Source: Halococcus hamelinensis 100A6 (GTDB lineage: Archaea; Halobacteriota; Halobacteria; Halobacteriales; Halococcaceae). From it: a stretch of DNA of 64,000 nucleotides. Made by a program: the position numbers and the translations under genes. Location: NCBI RefSeq assembly GCF_000336675.1, contig NZ_AOMB01000043.1, positions 34,201-98,200 on the forward strand, in the 5' to 3' direction. Position 1 is the stretch's first letter, and each line of letters starts with the position of its first letter. A model generated the notes under the pieces. That model searched no databases. It saw only the letters and a program-made list of their open reading frames with translations, and was not told where the DNA came from. Shown here in pieces: positions 42,329 through 51,215 of the stretch.

Positions 42329-43552
42329 TCAAACCTGTCGAAACCGGTCGACGGTGTCACGCCGGTCGAGGTAGGTGGCGACCGCGTACGACATCCACGC
42401 CTCACACCACCGCATCAGCGTGACCCGCTTCGTATACCAGCGTTCCTGCCGGTAGAAAAACCGGCCGTCGCCGACGTAGAGCGCCCCGAGCACCCAGCCG
42501 ATGACGCGCTCGGCCAGCTCGAACTCGCCCGCGAGGCTGAAGACGATGATCCCCTGGGCCGCGGCGTGGATGTCGCGGGGGTAGGCGCTCGACTCGTCCC
42601 AGTTCGGCGCGCCGTTCGACTCGAAGAGCTCGTCGCGATAGAACGCGAGCGCGTCGTCGAGAACGTCGGAATACCGGTCCGAACCGGTGAGTTCGGCGTG
42701 CCGGAGGAGGGATTCGATGACGAAACCGTTGTGGTGGCTGTCCATCGAGAGGTGGGAGGCCGAGGGCGGGTCGCGGTACATCCAACCCCCTTCCGGGCGC
42801 TGGCGCGAGACGACGTAGTCGAGGAGCTTCTCGCCGCGCTCGCGGTGGCCCTCGTCGGGGAACCGGTCGTCGAGTTCGAGCAGGGTGGCCCCGCCGAGCG
42901 CGACCGCGTTGAGGGTGAAGTGGTCCGACGACCACGTCGGGACGTACTTCATCCGGGCTCCCTCCTCGATCTCCTCGTACTCCAGGTCCTCGTCGATGAA
43001 GTCGGCGACGGAGCGAACGACCGCCGCGTAGTCCGTCTCGCCGTCGTCGAGCCCGGCGTCGTGGGCGGCCAGCAGCGCCCGCACCGCATAGGAGGTCGAG
43101 ACCATGTCGGGATACTCGGGCAATCCCAGGATGTCGAGGTGCTGGATCTCGTGGCGATGCGCCCCGCAAAAGCCCGCGTAGCCCGGCGTCCGATGCTCGA
43201 CGAGCCACTCCGCGAGGTCGCGGGCCTCGCGTTCGTAGTCCGGTTCCGCGCTCGACCCCTCGCCGAGAACCCGTCCGGCGGTGAGGTTCGCCATCGTGAA
43301 CAGCGCGGTGCCCTTGTAGTTCCGGCGCTGTTCGACCAGAAAGAGGGGCCGGACGTTGACCGGCGCGCGCTTGATGGTCTCTTGAACCGCGATGTTGAGC
43401 CACTTGTTCTCGACCGGGACGGCCTGCAACAGGCGGCTGCTCATGCCGTCGCCGTAGTCCCAGCCGGTGTAGTCGCGCTCGCGCGCGTACCGAAGCGTCT
43501 CGCCGAGAACCCGCCCCGTGACACCCACTCGGGGCTCGCTCGCATCACTCAT
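42329..43552 (-). CDS. Helical-barrel-like protein, paralogue of 37513-38688
   Basis: 407 residues, no signal peptide. Motifs shared with the other copy: RDYTGWDYGDGMSS, RPLFLVEQRRNYKGTALFTMA, HLSMDSHHNGFVIESLL, YPRDIHAAAQGIIVF and LMRWCEAWMSYA, at matching places. The predicted fold is an alpha/alpha barrel. It lies 154 nt upstream of wecB on the same strand and so brackets that operon with its paralogue at the other end. The enzymatic role is unknown and sugar-polymer binding is inferred. Confidence 0.7.
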   Translation of the reverse strand: MSDASEPRVGVTGRVLGETLRYARERDYTGWDYGDGMSSRLLQAVPVENKWLNIAVQETIKRAPVNVRPLFLVEQRRNYKGTALFTMANLTAGRVLGEGSSAEPDYEREARDLAEWLVEHRTPGYAGFCGAHRHEIQHLDILGLPEYPDMVSTSYAVRALLAAHDAGLDDGETDYAAVVRSVADFIDEDLEYEEIEEGARMKYVPTWSSDHFTLNAVALGGATLLELDDRFPDEGHRERGEKLLDYVVSRQRPEGGWMYRDPPSASHLSMDSHHNGFVIESLLRHAELTGSDRYSDVLDDALAFYRDELFESNGAPNWDESSAYPRDIHAAAQGIIVFSLAGEFELAERVIGWVLGALYVGDGRFFYRQERWYTKRVTLMRWCEAWMSYAVATYLDRRDTVDRFRQV

Positions 43553-43650
43553 TTCGTTCCGACCGACACGGTCGCGGTAAATCCATCCATCGGATCCGGA
43601 TCGGTCGAGATGGTCGGCGAACGGGTCGGAAGAACGGGGAGGAAAGTCGG

Positions 43651-45048
43651 TCAGCGCGTACGCCGGGCCGCGATGAGGGCCGCGCCGAGGAGCGCGACGA
43701 CCGCGACCACGGGCCCGAAGCCGGGACCGCCCGCACCGCTGCCGCCGCTCTCGTTGCCCGCGCTGCCGTTACCCTCGCCGCTAGCGTTCCCGCCGGCGGC
43801 CTCCGTCGACGCGCCGCCGCTCGCGTTCCCGCTCGTTCCGGCGTCCGCGTCGATGCTGGTGGCCGTCGAGACGGTCTCACCCGTCACGAAGAAGCTGTCG
43901 TCCTGGAGGCTGGTGGTACTGTCGTTGTCGAGTCCCACGACCGAGCCGTCGTCGATTCGAGTGACGATGTACTGGCCCTCGCCGAGGTCGGCGGTGTCGA
44001 TCGTCGTGGAGCCGTTGGCCGCGGTCTGGAACTGGCTCTGGATACCGCCGATGCTCCCGTTGTCGATCGCGTTGACGCGGTAGCTCGTACCGGGCTCCCC
44101 GGCGAACAGGAGCCGTTCACCCTGTCGGTACTCCTCGCCGGCGGTGAGCCGGCCGCTCGCGACGAGCGTCGTGACGTAGCCGGTGGCGTTCGCCGGCACG
44201 CCGTTGTTCGTGACCACGGCGTCCTGGTCCGGATCGAAGCTCCCGTTGAGCCGCTCGGTCTGGGTGGTGCCGCTCGTCTCGTAGTAGACCACCGCTTCGA
44301 GCGGCTGGCTCTGTGTGACCCGGCCACCGAGGTTCACCGAGTAGTTGCGGTCGTCGTACGTCGCGAGGATCGGCCGGGTGTTGCCGACCAGCTCCCCGCG
44401 CGAGCCGTCGTCGTTCTGCTTGAAGACGGCGACGTAGCCTGCGTTCGGCACCACGCCGGTGATGTTGACCGACTGGTTCGCGGCGAACTGCGAGGCGCTC
44501 TGGTTCGGGAAGGAGATGTTGGCGGCGACCACCTCGTAGCTGACCGGCACCGGGCCGTCGGTTCCGCCGTCGGCCCCGGTCGTCGAGACCCCGATGGCGT
44601 AGCTATCGGACGAGGAGGGCGTCGTCACGTTGCCGACGTCGGCGATGATCCGGTCGCCGGGCTGGACCCCCACCGGCTGCTGGAAGTCAAGCGCCAGCCG
44701 TCCGTTACCCTGTTTCGAGACCTGATACGCGGTCACCGGCTCGACGCCCGTGCCGTTCGAGACGTAGACCGAGACGTCGCTCGAACTCACGTTGCCGAGG
44801 TTGCCGTCGAATCCGTCGCTCGCCGCGTAGTTGAGCGTCATCGACCCCATCCCGTTCTGGGCGATGGCGTCGCCCTGCTGGACGGTGACCGACACCGGGA
44901 AGGAGTCGACGGTGGTGCCCGGCGAGTGCGGGAACGGAGCGGAGGAGCTCGCGTTAAGCGCGGCCGCCGGCCCGCTGACGGTCGCCGCACCGGCCAGTCC
45001 GGTGAGCAGTGCCACTGCGATGATGAGTACGGTACGCCGCGTCGTCAT
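43651..45048 (-). CDS. Secreted surface protein with PGF-CTERM anchor
   Basis: 465 residues. Signal peptide at 1-30 (TTRRTVLIIAVALLTGLAGA). The body is a Thr/Asn/Gly-rich beta protein with many N-x-S/T sequons and two or three immunoglobulin-like repeats. A low-complexity Gly/Ser/Asn linker (about 390-440) leads to GGPGFGPVVAVVALLGAA and a basic end, the tripartite archaeosortase (ArtA) recognition tail. The mature protein should be lipid-attached on the cell surface. It is a tandem paralogue of the next upstream gene. Confidence 0.88.
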   Translation of the reverse strand: MTTRRTVLIIAVALLTGLAGAATVSGPAAALNASSSAPFPHSPGTTVDSFPVSVTVQQGDAIAQNGMGSMTLNYAASDGFDGNLGNVSSSDVSVYVSNGTGVEPVTAYQVSKQGNGRLALDFQQPVGVQPGDRIIADVGNVTTPSSSDSYAIGVSTTGADGGTDGPVPVSYEVVAANISFPNQSASQFAANQSVNITGVVPNAGYVAVFKQNDDGSRGELVGNTRPILATYDDRNYSVNLGGRVTQSQPLEAVVYYETSGTTQTERLNGSFDPDQDAVVTNNGVPANATGYVTTLVASGRLTAGEEYRQGERLLFAGEPGTSYRVNAIDNGSIGGIQSQFQTAANGSTTIDTADLGEGQYIVTRIDDGSVVGLDNDSTTSLQDDSFFVTGETVSTATSIDADAGTSGNASGGASTEAAGGNASGEGNGSAGNESGGSGAGGPGFGPVVAVVALLGAALIAARRTR

Positions 45049-45229
45049 GGATATGCGCTTGTCTGCCTCATTGTCGTACGGTTCGGGACCCACACGCGAT
45101 TTCCGATGGACCGCGCGCGATGGTCGTCGATCCGGATCTCACTCCAGAAGGGCTTTGTTATCCTCATCATACCCGCCGCCGAAGGCCGGGTCGAGTTCGA
45201 AACGAGACGGAAAAATCGAAGCGGACGAT

Positions 45230-46687
45230 TCAGCGTCGCCGAGTCGCGATGAGGGCCGCGCCGAGGAGCGCGACCACCGCGACCACGACGCCGAAGCCGG
45301 GTCCGCCCGCACCGCTGCCGCCACCGCTCTCGTTGCCGTTGCTCGCGTTGCCGTCACCGCCGGCCTGCGTCGACTCGCCGCCCGCCGCACCGGCCGCCGT
45401 CGATTCACCGCTCGTGGCGGCCGTCGATCCGCCGGCCGTCGCCGCCGTGCTCGCGTCGCTGGTCGTGGCGAGCTGCTGGCCGGTGATCACGAAGCTGTCG
45501 TCGCCCGGACCGGTGGTGCTGTCGTTGTCGAGCCCCACGATCGAGCCGTCGTCGACCCGCGAGATCGCGTACTGACCCTGTTCGAGGTCGGCGGTGTCGA
45601 TCACCGCGGTGCCGTTGGCCGCGGTCTCGAAGTTGGTCACGCTCGACCCGAGGCTGCCGTTGTCGACCGTGCTGACCTGGTAGCTCGTCGAGGGCTCGCC
45701 CTGGGAGAACAGGAGGCGCGCGCCCTGGTCGTACTCGTCACCCGCCGCCACCTGGGCGTCGACGTCGAGCGTCGAGACCTGTGCCGTCGCGTTCACGAGG
45801 GTGCCGTTGACGACGAGTCGGTCGTCCTGGGTCGGGTCGAAGGACTCCTCCTCACGGAGGGTCTGCGAGCGACCCTCGGACTCGGTGTACGCGACCGCGA
45901 CGACCTCCTGGCTCTCGGAGATGTTGTTGCCGACGTCCACCGTGTACGACTGCGGCGTCGTGTTGTCGGAGACGTTGGTCGAGCCCACCAGCTGGTCGGG
46001 CGAGCCGTCAGGGCCCGTGGTGAACAGCCCGACGTAGCCGCTGCCCGGCACCGCCGCCGAGACGTTGAGGCTCTGGGAGTCGTCGAACTGTGAGACGCTC
46101 TGGTTCGAGAGCGAGATCGCGGGCTGGCTCAGCGGGTAGCTGTCGGTCGCCGTGGGACCATCGCTCGCACCCGAGGGGTCCGTGAAGGTGGCGTTGACAG
46201 TGTAATCGCCGGGCTGGTTCGGCGTGGTGAAGTTGCCGACCTTGAACGCCACCTCGGCACCCGTTCCGGGGCTGTCCGAGGCGAACTGCGGCTGGACCGG
46301 CCGCGGGAGCTGGATCGTGAGCTCCTTGCCGTTGGCGCTCGTGGAGGTGTTGATACCGGCCACGTCGACGATCGAGCTCTGCCGGTTGGCGATCTCGATG
46401 CGCTCGCCGCCCCGGATCACCATGAAGATGTCGTCGTCGGTCACGTTCTCGAAGCTCCCGGACTCGGTCCGGAGGGTGACCGTGTCGATGCCGTTCTCAG
46501 CCACGGTGTCGTTCGGTCGGGCGACGTAGACGAACGTGCCGAGCGTGTCCGACCCCGGGGTCTGTGGGTACGTCGCCGCCGCACCCGAGTCGAGCGCGGC
46601 CGCCGACCCGGCGAAGCCGACCGTCCCGACTACCGCCGAAAGCACTACCACCACCGCTACCGTTAGACTGCGTTTGGTTCCTGTCAT
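45230..46687 (-). CDS. Secreted surface protein with PGF-CTERM anchor, paralogue
   Basis: 485 residues. Signal peptide 1-33 (SLTVAVVVVLSAVVGTVGFA). Several blocks recur in the paralogue at 43651: a NQSVSQF domain start, a DVG(N)NISESQ/GGRVTQSQ block, the FDPTQDDRLVVNGT segment and the STVDNGSLGSS/AIDNGSIGGI block near the C-terminus. The linker contains repeated TAA/GGEST and ends in GGPGFGVVVAVVALLGAA plus RRR. A TATA-like GATATACC at 46744-46751 lies about 57 nt upstream of the ATG. Confidence 0.88.
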   Translation of the reverse strand: MTGTKRSLTVAVVVVLSAVVGTVGFAGSAAALDSGAAATYPQTPGSDTLGTFVYVARPNDTVAENGIDTVTLRTESGSFENVTDDDIFMVIRGGERIEIANRQSSIVDVAGINTSTSANGKELTIQLPRPVQPQFASDSPGTGAEVAFKVGNFTTPNQPGDYTVNATFTDPSGASDGPTATDSYPLSQPAISLSNQSVSQFDDSQSLNVSAAVPGSGYVGLFTTGPDGSPDQLVGSTNVSDNTTPQSYTVDVGNNISESQEVVAVAYTESEGRSQTLREEESFDPTQDDRLVVNGTLVNATAQVSTLDVDAQVAAGDEYDQGARLLFSQGEPSTSYQVSTVDNGSLGSSVTNFETAANGTAVIDTADLEQGQYAISRVDDGSIVGLDNDSTTGPGDDSFVITGQQLATTSDASTAATAGGSTAATSGESTAAGAAGGESTQAGGDGNASNGNESGGGSGAGGPGFGVVVAVVALLGAALIATRRR

Positions 46688-46951
46688 CTGTGTTGAATCC
46701 GCCAGTTCGTCGGGCGTATCGAATGATACCCCGTAGGCCTGTGGTATATCACTGACGGCTCGGACCCGACCTGTGTTCAGTTCCCTCTCGGAAGTAATTT
46801 TTCCGCACAGCCTTCTTCTCCAGCGTCGGCGGGCAGTACCGCCCCGATCCGGGGATCGTCGCCGGGTCGAGGCCGAACCGACGACGACCTTTTCACGAGA
46901 TTCGACCGACGTGTTTAGAAGCATCGGGGTCGTCGGTCCAGCCAACGGTAC

Positions 46952-48061
46952 ATGAACCACCTCTTTTTTACGAACACCCCCGCTCACGTTCATCTCTACA
47001 AACACGCCATCAACGCCCTCGAATCGCGCGGTCACGACGTCCTAGTGCTCGGCCGTGATTACGGCGTCACGAAACCCCTCCTCGATTACTACGACCTGCC
47101 CTACCGGCTCTACGGCCGGCTGGCGACCACGAAGTGGTCACTGGTGCGCCAGCTTCCCGCCCACTACTGGTCGATACTCCGGCAGACGCGGCGATACGAC
47201 CCGGACACGGTCTTCGGGATGGGAGCCTACGCGGCCCACGCCGGCGCGCTCTCGCGGACGCCCGTGACGCTGATCTTGGACTCCGAACCCACCTCGCTCG
47301 ACCACGCCGTCTCGCGGCCCTTCGCCGACACCATTCTCACGCCCTACGCCTTCGGGAAGGACCTCGGCCCGAACCACTACCGCTTTCGCGGGTTCAAGGA
47401 GTCGGCCTACCTCCACCCGGACGTCTTCACGCCGCGCGACGACATCCGCGAGAAGCTCGGCGTCGGGCCGGACGAACGCTACGTGATCTGCCGGCTCAAC
47501 GCCTTCGGCTCCCACCACGACGTGAGCCAGTCGGGGATCGGACCGAGGAAACGCCGCCAGCTGGTCGAACGCCTCGCGCCCCACGCGACGGTGTTCGTCT
47601 CTGACGAGGGCGGCAAGATGTGCTTCGACGACGTCGACGCACGGCCGTTCGACCTCCACCCGGGGCTGCTCCACGACGCCCTCGCCGAGGCCTCGCTCCT
47701 CGTCGCCGACACCCAGACGATGGTGACCGAGGCCGCCCTGCTCGGGACCCCCGCGATCCGGTCGAACTCCTTCGTCGGCGAGTCGGACATGGGCAACTTC
47801 ATCGAACTCGAACGCGAGGGGCTGATCTACAACATCGCCTCGTTCGACGCCGCGCTCGACCGGGCGTGCTCGCTGCTCGACGACGATTCGGTCGCGGCGC
47901 GGTGGGCGGAGAAGCGCGACGCCTACATGGCCGACATGGTGAACCTCACCGACGTCATCGTCGACCTCGCCACCAACCCCGACGGGCCGTCGGCGGTCGA
48001 GGGGCTCTCGCGCGACGACGCACCGGCCTACCGCCGTGGGACGCCGACGGTAGAACACTGA
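46952..48061 (+). CDS. DUF354-family protein, glycosyltransferase-like
   Basis: 369 residues. The DUF354 start FFTNTPAHVHLYKHAINAL (P-A-H-V-H) is intact. RYDPDTVFGMGAYAA, LDSEPTSLDH and FVSDEGGKM, then LVADTQTMVTEAALLGTPAI (donor-site region) follow. It is a second DUF354 protein beside that at 38685, and is more canonical. Transcription could start near 46944 from a TTTAGAA element at 46914-46920. It is divergent from the surface-protein genes. Confidence 0.82.
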   Translation: MNHLFFTNTPAHVHLYKHAINALESRGHDVLVLGRDYGVTKPLLDYYDLPYRLYGRLATTKWSLVRQLPAHYWSILRQTRRYDPDTVFGMGAYAAHAGALSRTPVTLILDSEPTSLDHAVSRPFADTILTPYAFGKDLGPNHYRFRGFKESAYLHPDVFTPRDDIREKLGVGPDERYVICRLNAFGSHHDVSQSGIGPRKRRQLVERLAPHATVFVSDEGGKMCFDDVDARPFDLHPGLLHDALAEASLLVADTQTMVTEAALLGTPAIRSNSFVGESDMGNFIELEREGLIYNIASFDAALDRACSLLDDDSVAARWAEKRDAYMADMVNLTDVIVDLATNPDGPSAVEGLSRDDAPAYRRGTPTVEH

Positions 48062-48139
48062 CGGCCGACGCTCGGGAAAAGACGTGCGCGGGGCGGGACC
48101 TGCCCACGTTCTACTGGAGGGAACGAGCGCGGAAGGCGT

Positions 48140-49165
48140 CTATCCGAACAGTCGGTCGGCGACGCCGTTCACCAGTTGATAGCCTTCCTTCGCGGCCGCC
48201 ATCGCGGCCCCGCCGGACTCGATGGTGTAGGAGGGCACGAGGTCCGCGCCGAACTTCGCCTTGTACCGACAGAGGTGTTCGGTGTTCGCCCCAACGAGGT
48301 CGTACTCGTGGACCGAGCCCAGGGGCGGGTCGGCGACGACGTCCTCGATCAGCCGCCAGTGGAGCAGGCTGTTGACCCCGGAGTTGCCGCCCGAGCGCGC
48401 GCCGCCGAGCCAGTAGTAGGCCGCGTCGTTCGAGTAGAGCGCGATGATCCCGCCCTCGTAGGCACCGTCCTCGCGCGCGACGTAGACCCGACATCGCTCG
48501 TCGAGGCTCGTCACGAGGTCCTCGACGTACGCCCAGGTCGGCCCGAAGTGTTCGTCCTGTTCGGCGTACCGAGCCGCGACGTCGTCGTAGACCTCCCGGG
48601 CGGCTTCGACGGTGTTCTCGGGCGTCTCGACCGCGACCGCCGACTCCTCCGCCGACCCGATCTCGCGTCGGAGGCTCCGGCTGAACGATTTCAGGACCTC
48701 GTCGGACGAGCGCTCGTCGAGCGGGAGCCGGTAGGTGAAGGTCGGGTCGACCGAGAGCCCCTCCCAGCGGTAGGGTCGCGGGTCCGGGTAGGCGGGGTGG
48801 CCGACGAATCGAACCAGCGTCCGGGGGTCGTCGGCTTCTATCGCGTCGAGCAGGCCGGCGGTGAACTCGCGGTTGACCTTCTCGCGTTTGCGTCGTTTCG
48901 GGCTCGTCGGCATCACCAGCGGGCCGAGACCCGGGATCGCCATCCCCGGCGGCGGCGAGGAGACCACCCGCAGCCCCGCGACCCGCCGGACGAACAGCGG
49001 GACCATCCCCACGAGCTGCTCGCCACGGTAGCCGCCGACGAGGAGTCGGTCGCCCGCGGCGTGGCGGTCGAGCACGTCGAGGGCTTCGGGGGTGTGAAAG
49101 ACCTCGAAGCCCGAGGCGGGAAGTCCGGACCCCCAGGTGTCGAGGTCGAGCCGCTCGAATCTCAT
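48140..49165 (-). CDS. FemX-like GNAT acyltransferase (lipid II:glycine glycyltransferase relative)
   Basis: 341 residues of the Acetyltransf_6/FemAB type. Segments: SPPPGMAIPGLGPLV (about 70-84), the KRRKREKVNREF basic stretch, LKSFSRSLRREIGSA (helix before the acyl site) and the C-terminal YYWLGGARSG, GVNSLLHWRLIED and YDLVGANTEHLCRYKAKFG, which match FemAB C-terminal motifs. Bacterial FemX attaches glycine from Gly-tRNA to peptidoglycan precursors. An archaeon has none, so a carbohydrate amino group is a plausible acceptor. Last gene of the wbp operon, 81 nt after the deacetylase. Confidence 0.82.
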   Translation of the reverse strand: MRFERLDLDTWGSGLPASGFEVFHTPEALDVLDRHAAGDRLLVGGYRGEQLVGMVPLFVRRVAGLRVVSSPPPGMAIPGLGPLVMPTSPKRRKREKVNREFTAGLLDAIEADDPRTLVRFVGHPAYPDPRPYRWEGLSVDPTFTYRLPLDERSSDEVLKSFSRSLRREIGSAEESAVAVETPENTVEAAREVYDDVAARYAEQDEHFGPTWAYVEDLVTSLDERCRVYVAREDGAYEGGIIALYSNDAAYYWLGGARSGGNSGVNSLLHWRLIEDVVADPPLGSVHEYDLVGANTEHLCRYKAKFGADLVPSYTIESGGAAMAAAKEGYQLVNGVADRLFG

Positions 49166-49246
49166 GGCCGGATCGGAGCGAGGTAGCTGCCGTTCATCGT
49201 GGGATTTTCACTCCGGCGACCCGATAAAGCGTTTCCCTTTCGCCGC

Positions 49247-50137
49247 TCAGTCGATGAGTTCGGGCGTGGCGTCGCCCGGTGTCGTGTCGTCGGAGGACCC
49301 GTTCACACGGTCGAGATACGCACCCGGCGAACCGACCCACGCGTCCATCTCCAGGGCGCGCTCGACGAGGCGCTCGTAGAGGTCGCGATAGCCCGGGAAG
49401 TCGGGACCGACATACCGGGGATGCCAGAGCACGGTCATCACGGCGTCGTTCGCGGCCGCCTCTTCGAGGAGTCGCTCGCACTCCCGCCACGCCGCATCGA
49501 AGCTCTCGGTTCCCTCGACGAGCGCGACCTCCATGACCGTCAGCGGGAAGACGGCGAACTCGTCGTCGAAGGGGTGGAGGAGGTCGTAGCCGTGTTCGAA
49601 GCCGTAGGTGGCGCTCGACCCGAGCGAGCTGTCGTACTCCAGCCCGAGCGCACGGTAGTGGGCCCAGGTGTCGGGGCCGCGACGCAGGAAGTGTTGTCGG
49701 CCGCCCCGCACCGGATGGCCGACGACGCCCTCGATCCGCTCCTTTTCGGCCCGGAGCCGCTCGCGGTCGTCGGCGGTGTCGTAGGAGCCGTGGAGGCCGA
49801 CCTCCCAGCCGCCGTCGTCGAGCGCGTCGATGACGTTCGCCATCCGCGGGGCCTCGACGTCGTACCGGCCGAGGTGTTCGAGCCAGTAGCGGGGTCGGAA
49901 CCACTTCGAGGGATGGTGTTCCCCGAGTCCCGGCTCCGAGAGGAAGTAGAACGCCGACCGAACGCCAAAACGTTCCTCGATCCCCATCAGCGTCTCGAAC
50001 TGCCAGTAGGGGTCGTTGCCGAGTCGGAGCGCGTCGAGACGACCCGGGTCGCGTTCGCGGATCGCGTCGTAGACGGCCTGGTAGGTCTTGTACGGCCGGT
50101 CGACGTCGTGGGTGAGACAGAGCGCGAACTCAGCCAT
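49247..50137 (-). CDS. Polysaccharide deacetylase-like protein (CE4/NodB fold)
   Basis: 296 residues. The NodB motifs are recognisable: LTHDVDRPYK (metal Asp pair near residues 9-11), GLHGSYDT (metal His, about 113-120), RGGRQHFLRRGPD (about 143-155) and TVLWHPRYV near the end. No signal peptide, so it acts in the cytoplasm on sugar intermediates. It overlaps wbpI by 8 nt and precedes the FemX-like gene. It could remove an acetyl group from an amino sugar before a different acyl group is added (inference). Confidence 0.82.
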   Translation of the reverse strand: MAEFALCLTHDVDRPYKTYQAVYDAIRERDPGRLDALRLGNDPYWQFETLMGIEERFGVRSAFYFLSEPGLGEHHPSKWFRPRYWLEHLGRYDVEAPRMANVIDALDDGGWEVGLHGSYDTADDRERLRAEKERIEGVVGHPVRGGRQHFLRRGPDTWAHYRALGLEYDSSLGSSATYGFEHGYDLLHPFDDEFAVFPLTVMEVALVEGTESFDAAWRECERLLEEAAANDAVMTVLWHPRYVGPDFPGYRDLYERLVERALEMDAWVGSPGAYLDRVNGSSDDTTPGDATPELID

Positions 50138-51215
50138 CCGACCCGTCCGTCGAACCCGCGTCGCGCTCGATCAGGTCGACCATCCGCTCGGCGGCGTCGC
50201 CGTCGCCGTAGAGCTCGGGCTTTTCGGGCAACGACACCGGCGCGGTGAGTTCGCGGGTGATGGCCTCGCGGTCGGCCCCGACGAGGACGTTCCAGCCCGC
50301 GTCGATGGTCTCGACCCACTCGGTCTCCTCCCGGAGGGTGACACAGTGGGTATCGAGGAAGAACGCCTCCTTCTGGACGCCGCCGGAGTCGGTGGCGACG
50401 CGCTCGGCCCCGTCGAGCAGCCGGACGAAGTCGAGATAGCCCACGGGGTCGATCAGGGTCATCGACGACTCGACCCGCTCGCGCAGGCCGTACTCGTCGA
50501 GACACTCCATCGTCCGCGGGTGGATCGGGAAGACGACCTCCCGGTCGAGTTCGCAGAGCGCACCCATGATCGCCGCGAGGCGGTCGGGGTCGTCGGTGTT
50601 GCCCGCGCGGTGGACGGTCGCGAGGACGTACTCGCCGTCGGCGAGGTCGTTCGCCGCGAGCACCGTAGAGTGTTCGGCGGCGCGCGAACGCGCCCAGCGG
50701 ATGGCGTCGTACATCACGTCGCCCGTGAGGTGGACGTTCCCGACCCCCTCCTTCCGGAGGTTCTCGACGCCGCGGCGGGTCGGCGCGAACAGCAGGTCCG
50801 AGACGTGGTCGGTGAGCTCGCGGTTGACCTCCTCGGGCATCTCGCGGTTGTAGCTCCGCAGGCCCGCCTCGACGTGGGCCAGCCGGGCGTCGGTCTTGGC
50901 GGTCACGACCGCGCTCGCGAGCGTGGAGTTGGTGTCGCCGTAGACCACGACCGCGTCGGGCTCCTCGCGCTCGACGAGTTCGCCGAACCGGGTCACGATC
51001 CGGCCGGTCTGCTCGCCTTGAGTGCCCGAGCCGACCCCGAGGTTGTACTCCGGGGTCGGGATGTCGAGCTCCTCGAAGAAGACGTCCGACATCGACTCGG
51101 AGTAGTGCTGGCCGGTGTGGACCAGCACCTCCTCGTGGCGTTCGCGGAGCACGCGCGAGACCGGGAAGGCCTTCACGAACTGCGGGCGCGCGCCCACGAC
51201 CGAGACGACCTTCAT
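50130..51215 (-). CDS. wbpI: UDP-2,3-diacetamido-glucuronate 2-epimerase (WbpI type)
   Basis: 361 residues. It differs from WecB in the subgroup motifs VGARPQFVKAFPVSR (start), YGDTNSTLASAVV, HVEAGLRSYNREMPEE and LTDHVSDLLFAPT, and LTGDVMYDA, which mark the WbpI class. DSGGVQKEAFFL completes it. Predicted final step: UDP-GlcNAc3NAcA to UDP-ManNAc3NAcA. The other four enzymes of that route lie just upstream in the same operon. Confidence 0.85.
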   Translation of the reverse strand: MKVVSVVGARPQFVKAFPVSRVLRERHEEVLVHTGQHYSESMSDVFFEELDIPTPEYNLGVGSGTQGEQTGRIVTRFGELVEREEPDAVVVYGDTNSTLASAVVTAKTDARLAHVEAGLRSYNREMPEEVNRELTDHVSDLLFAPTRRGVENLRKEGVGNVHLTGDVMYDAIRWARSRAAEHSTVLAANDLADGEYVLATVHRAGNTDDPDRLAAIMGALCELDREVVFPIHPRTMECLDEYGLRERVESSMTLIDPVGYLDFVRLLDGAERVATDSGGVQKEAFFLDTHCVTLREETEWVETIDAGWNVLVGADREAITRELTAPVSLPEKPELYGDGDAAERMVDLIERDAGSTDGSDG

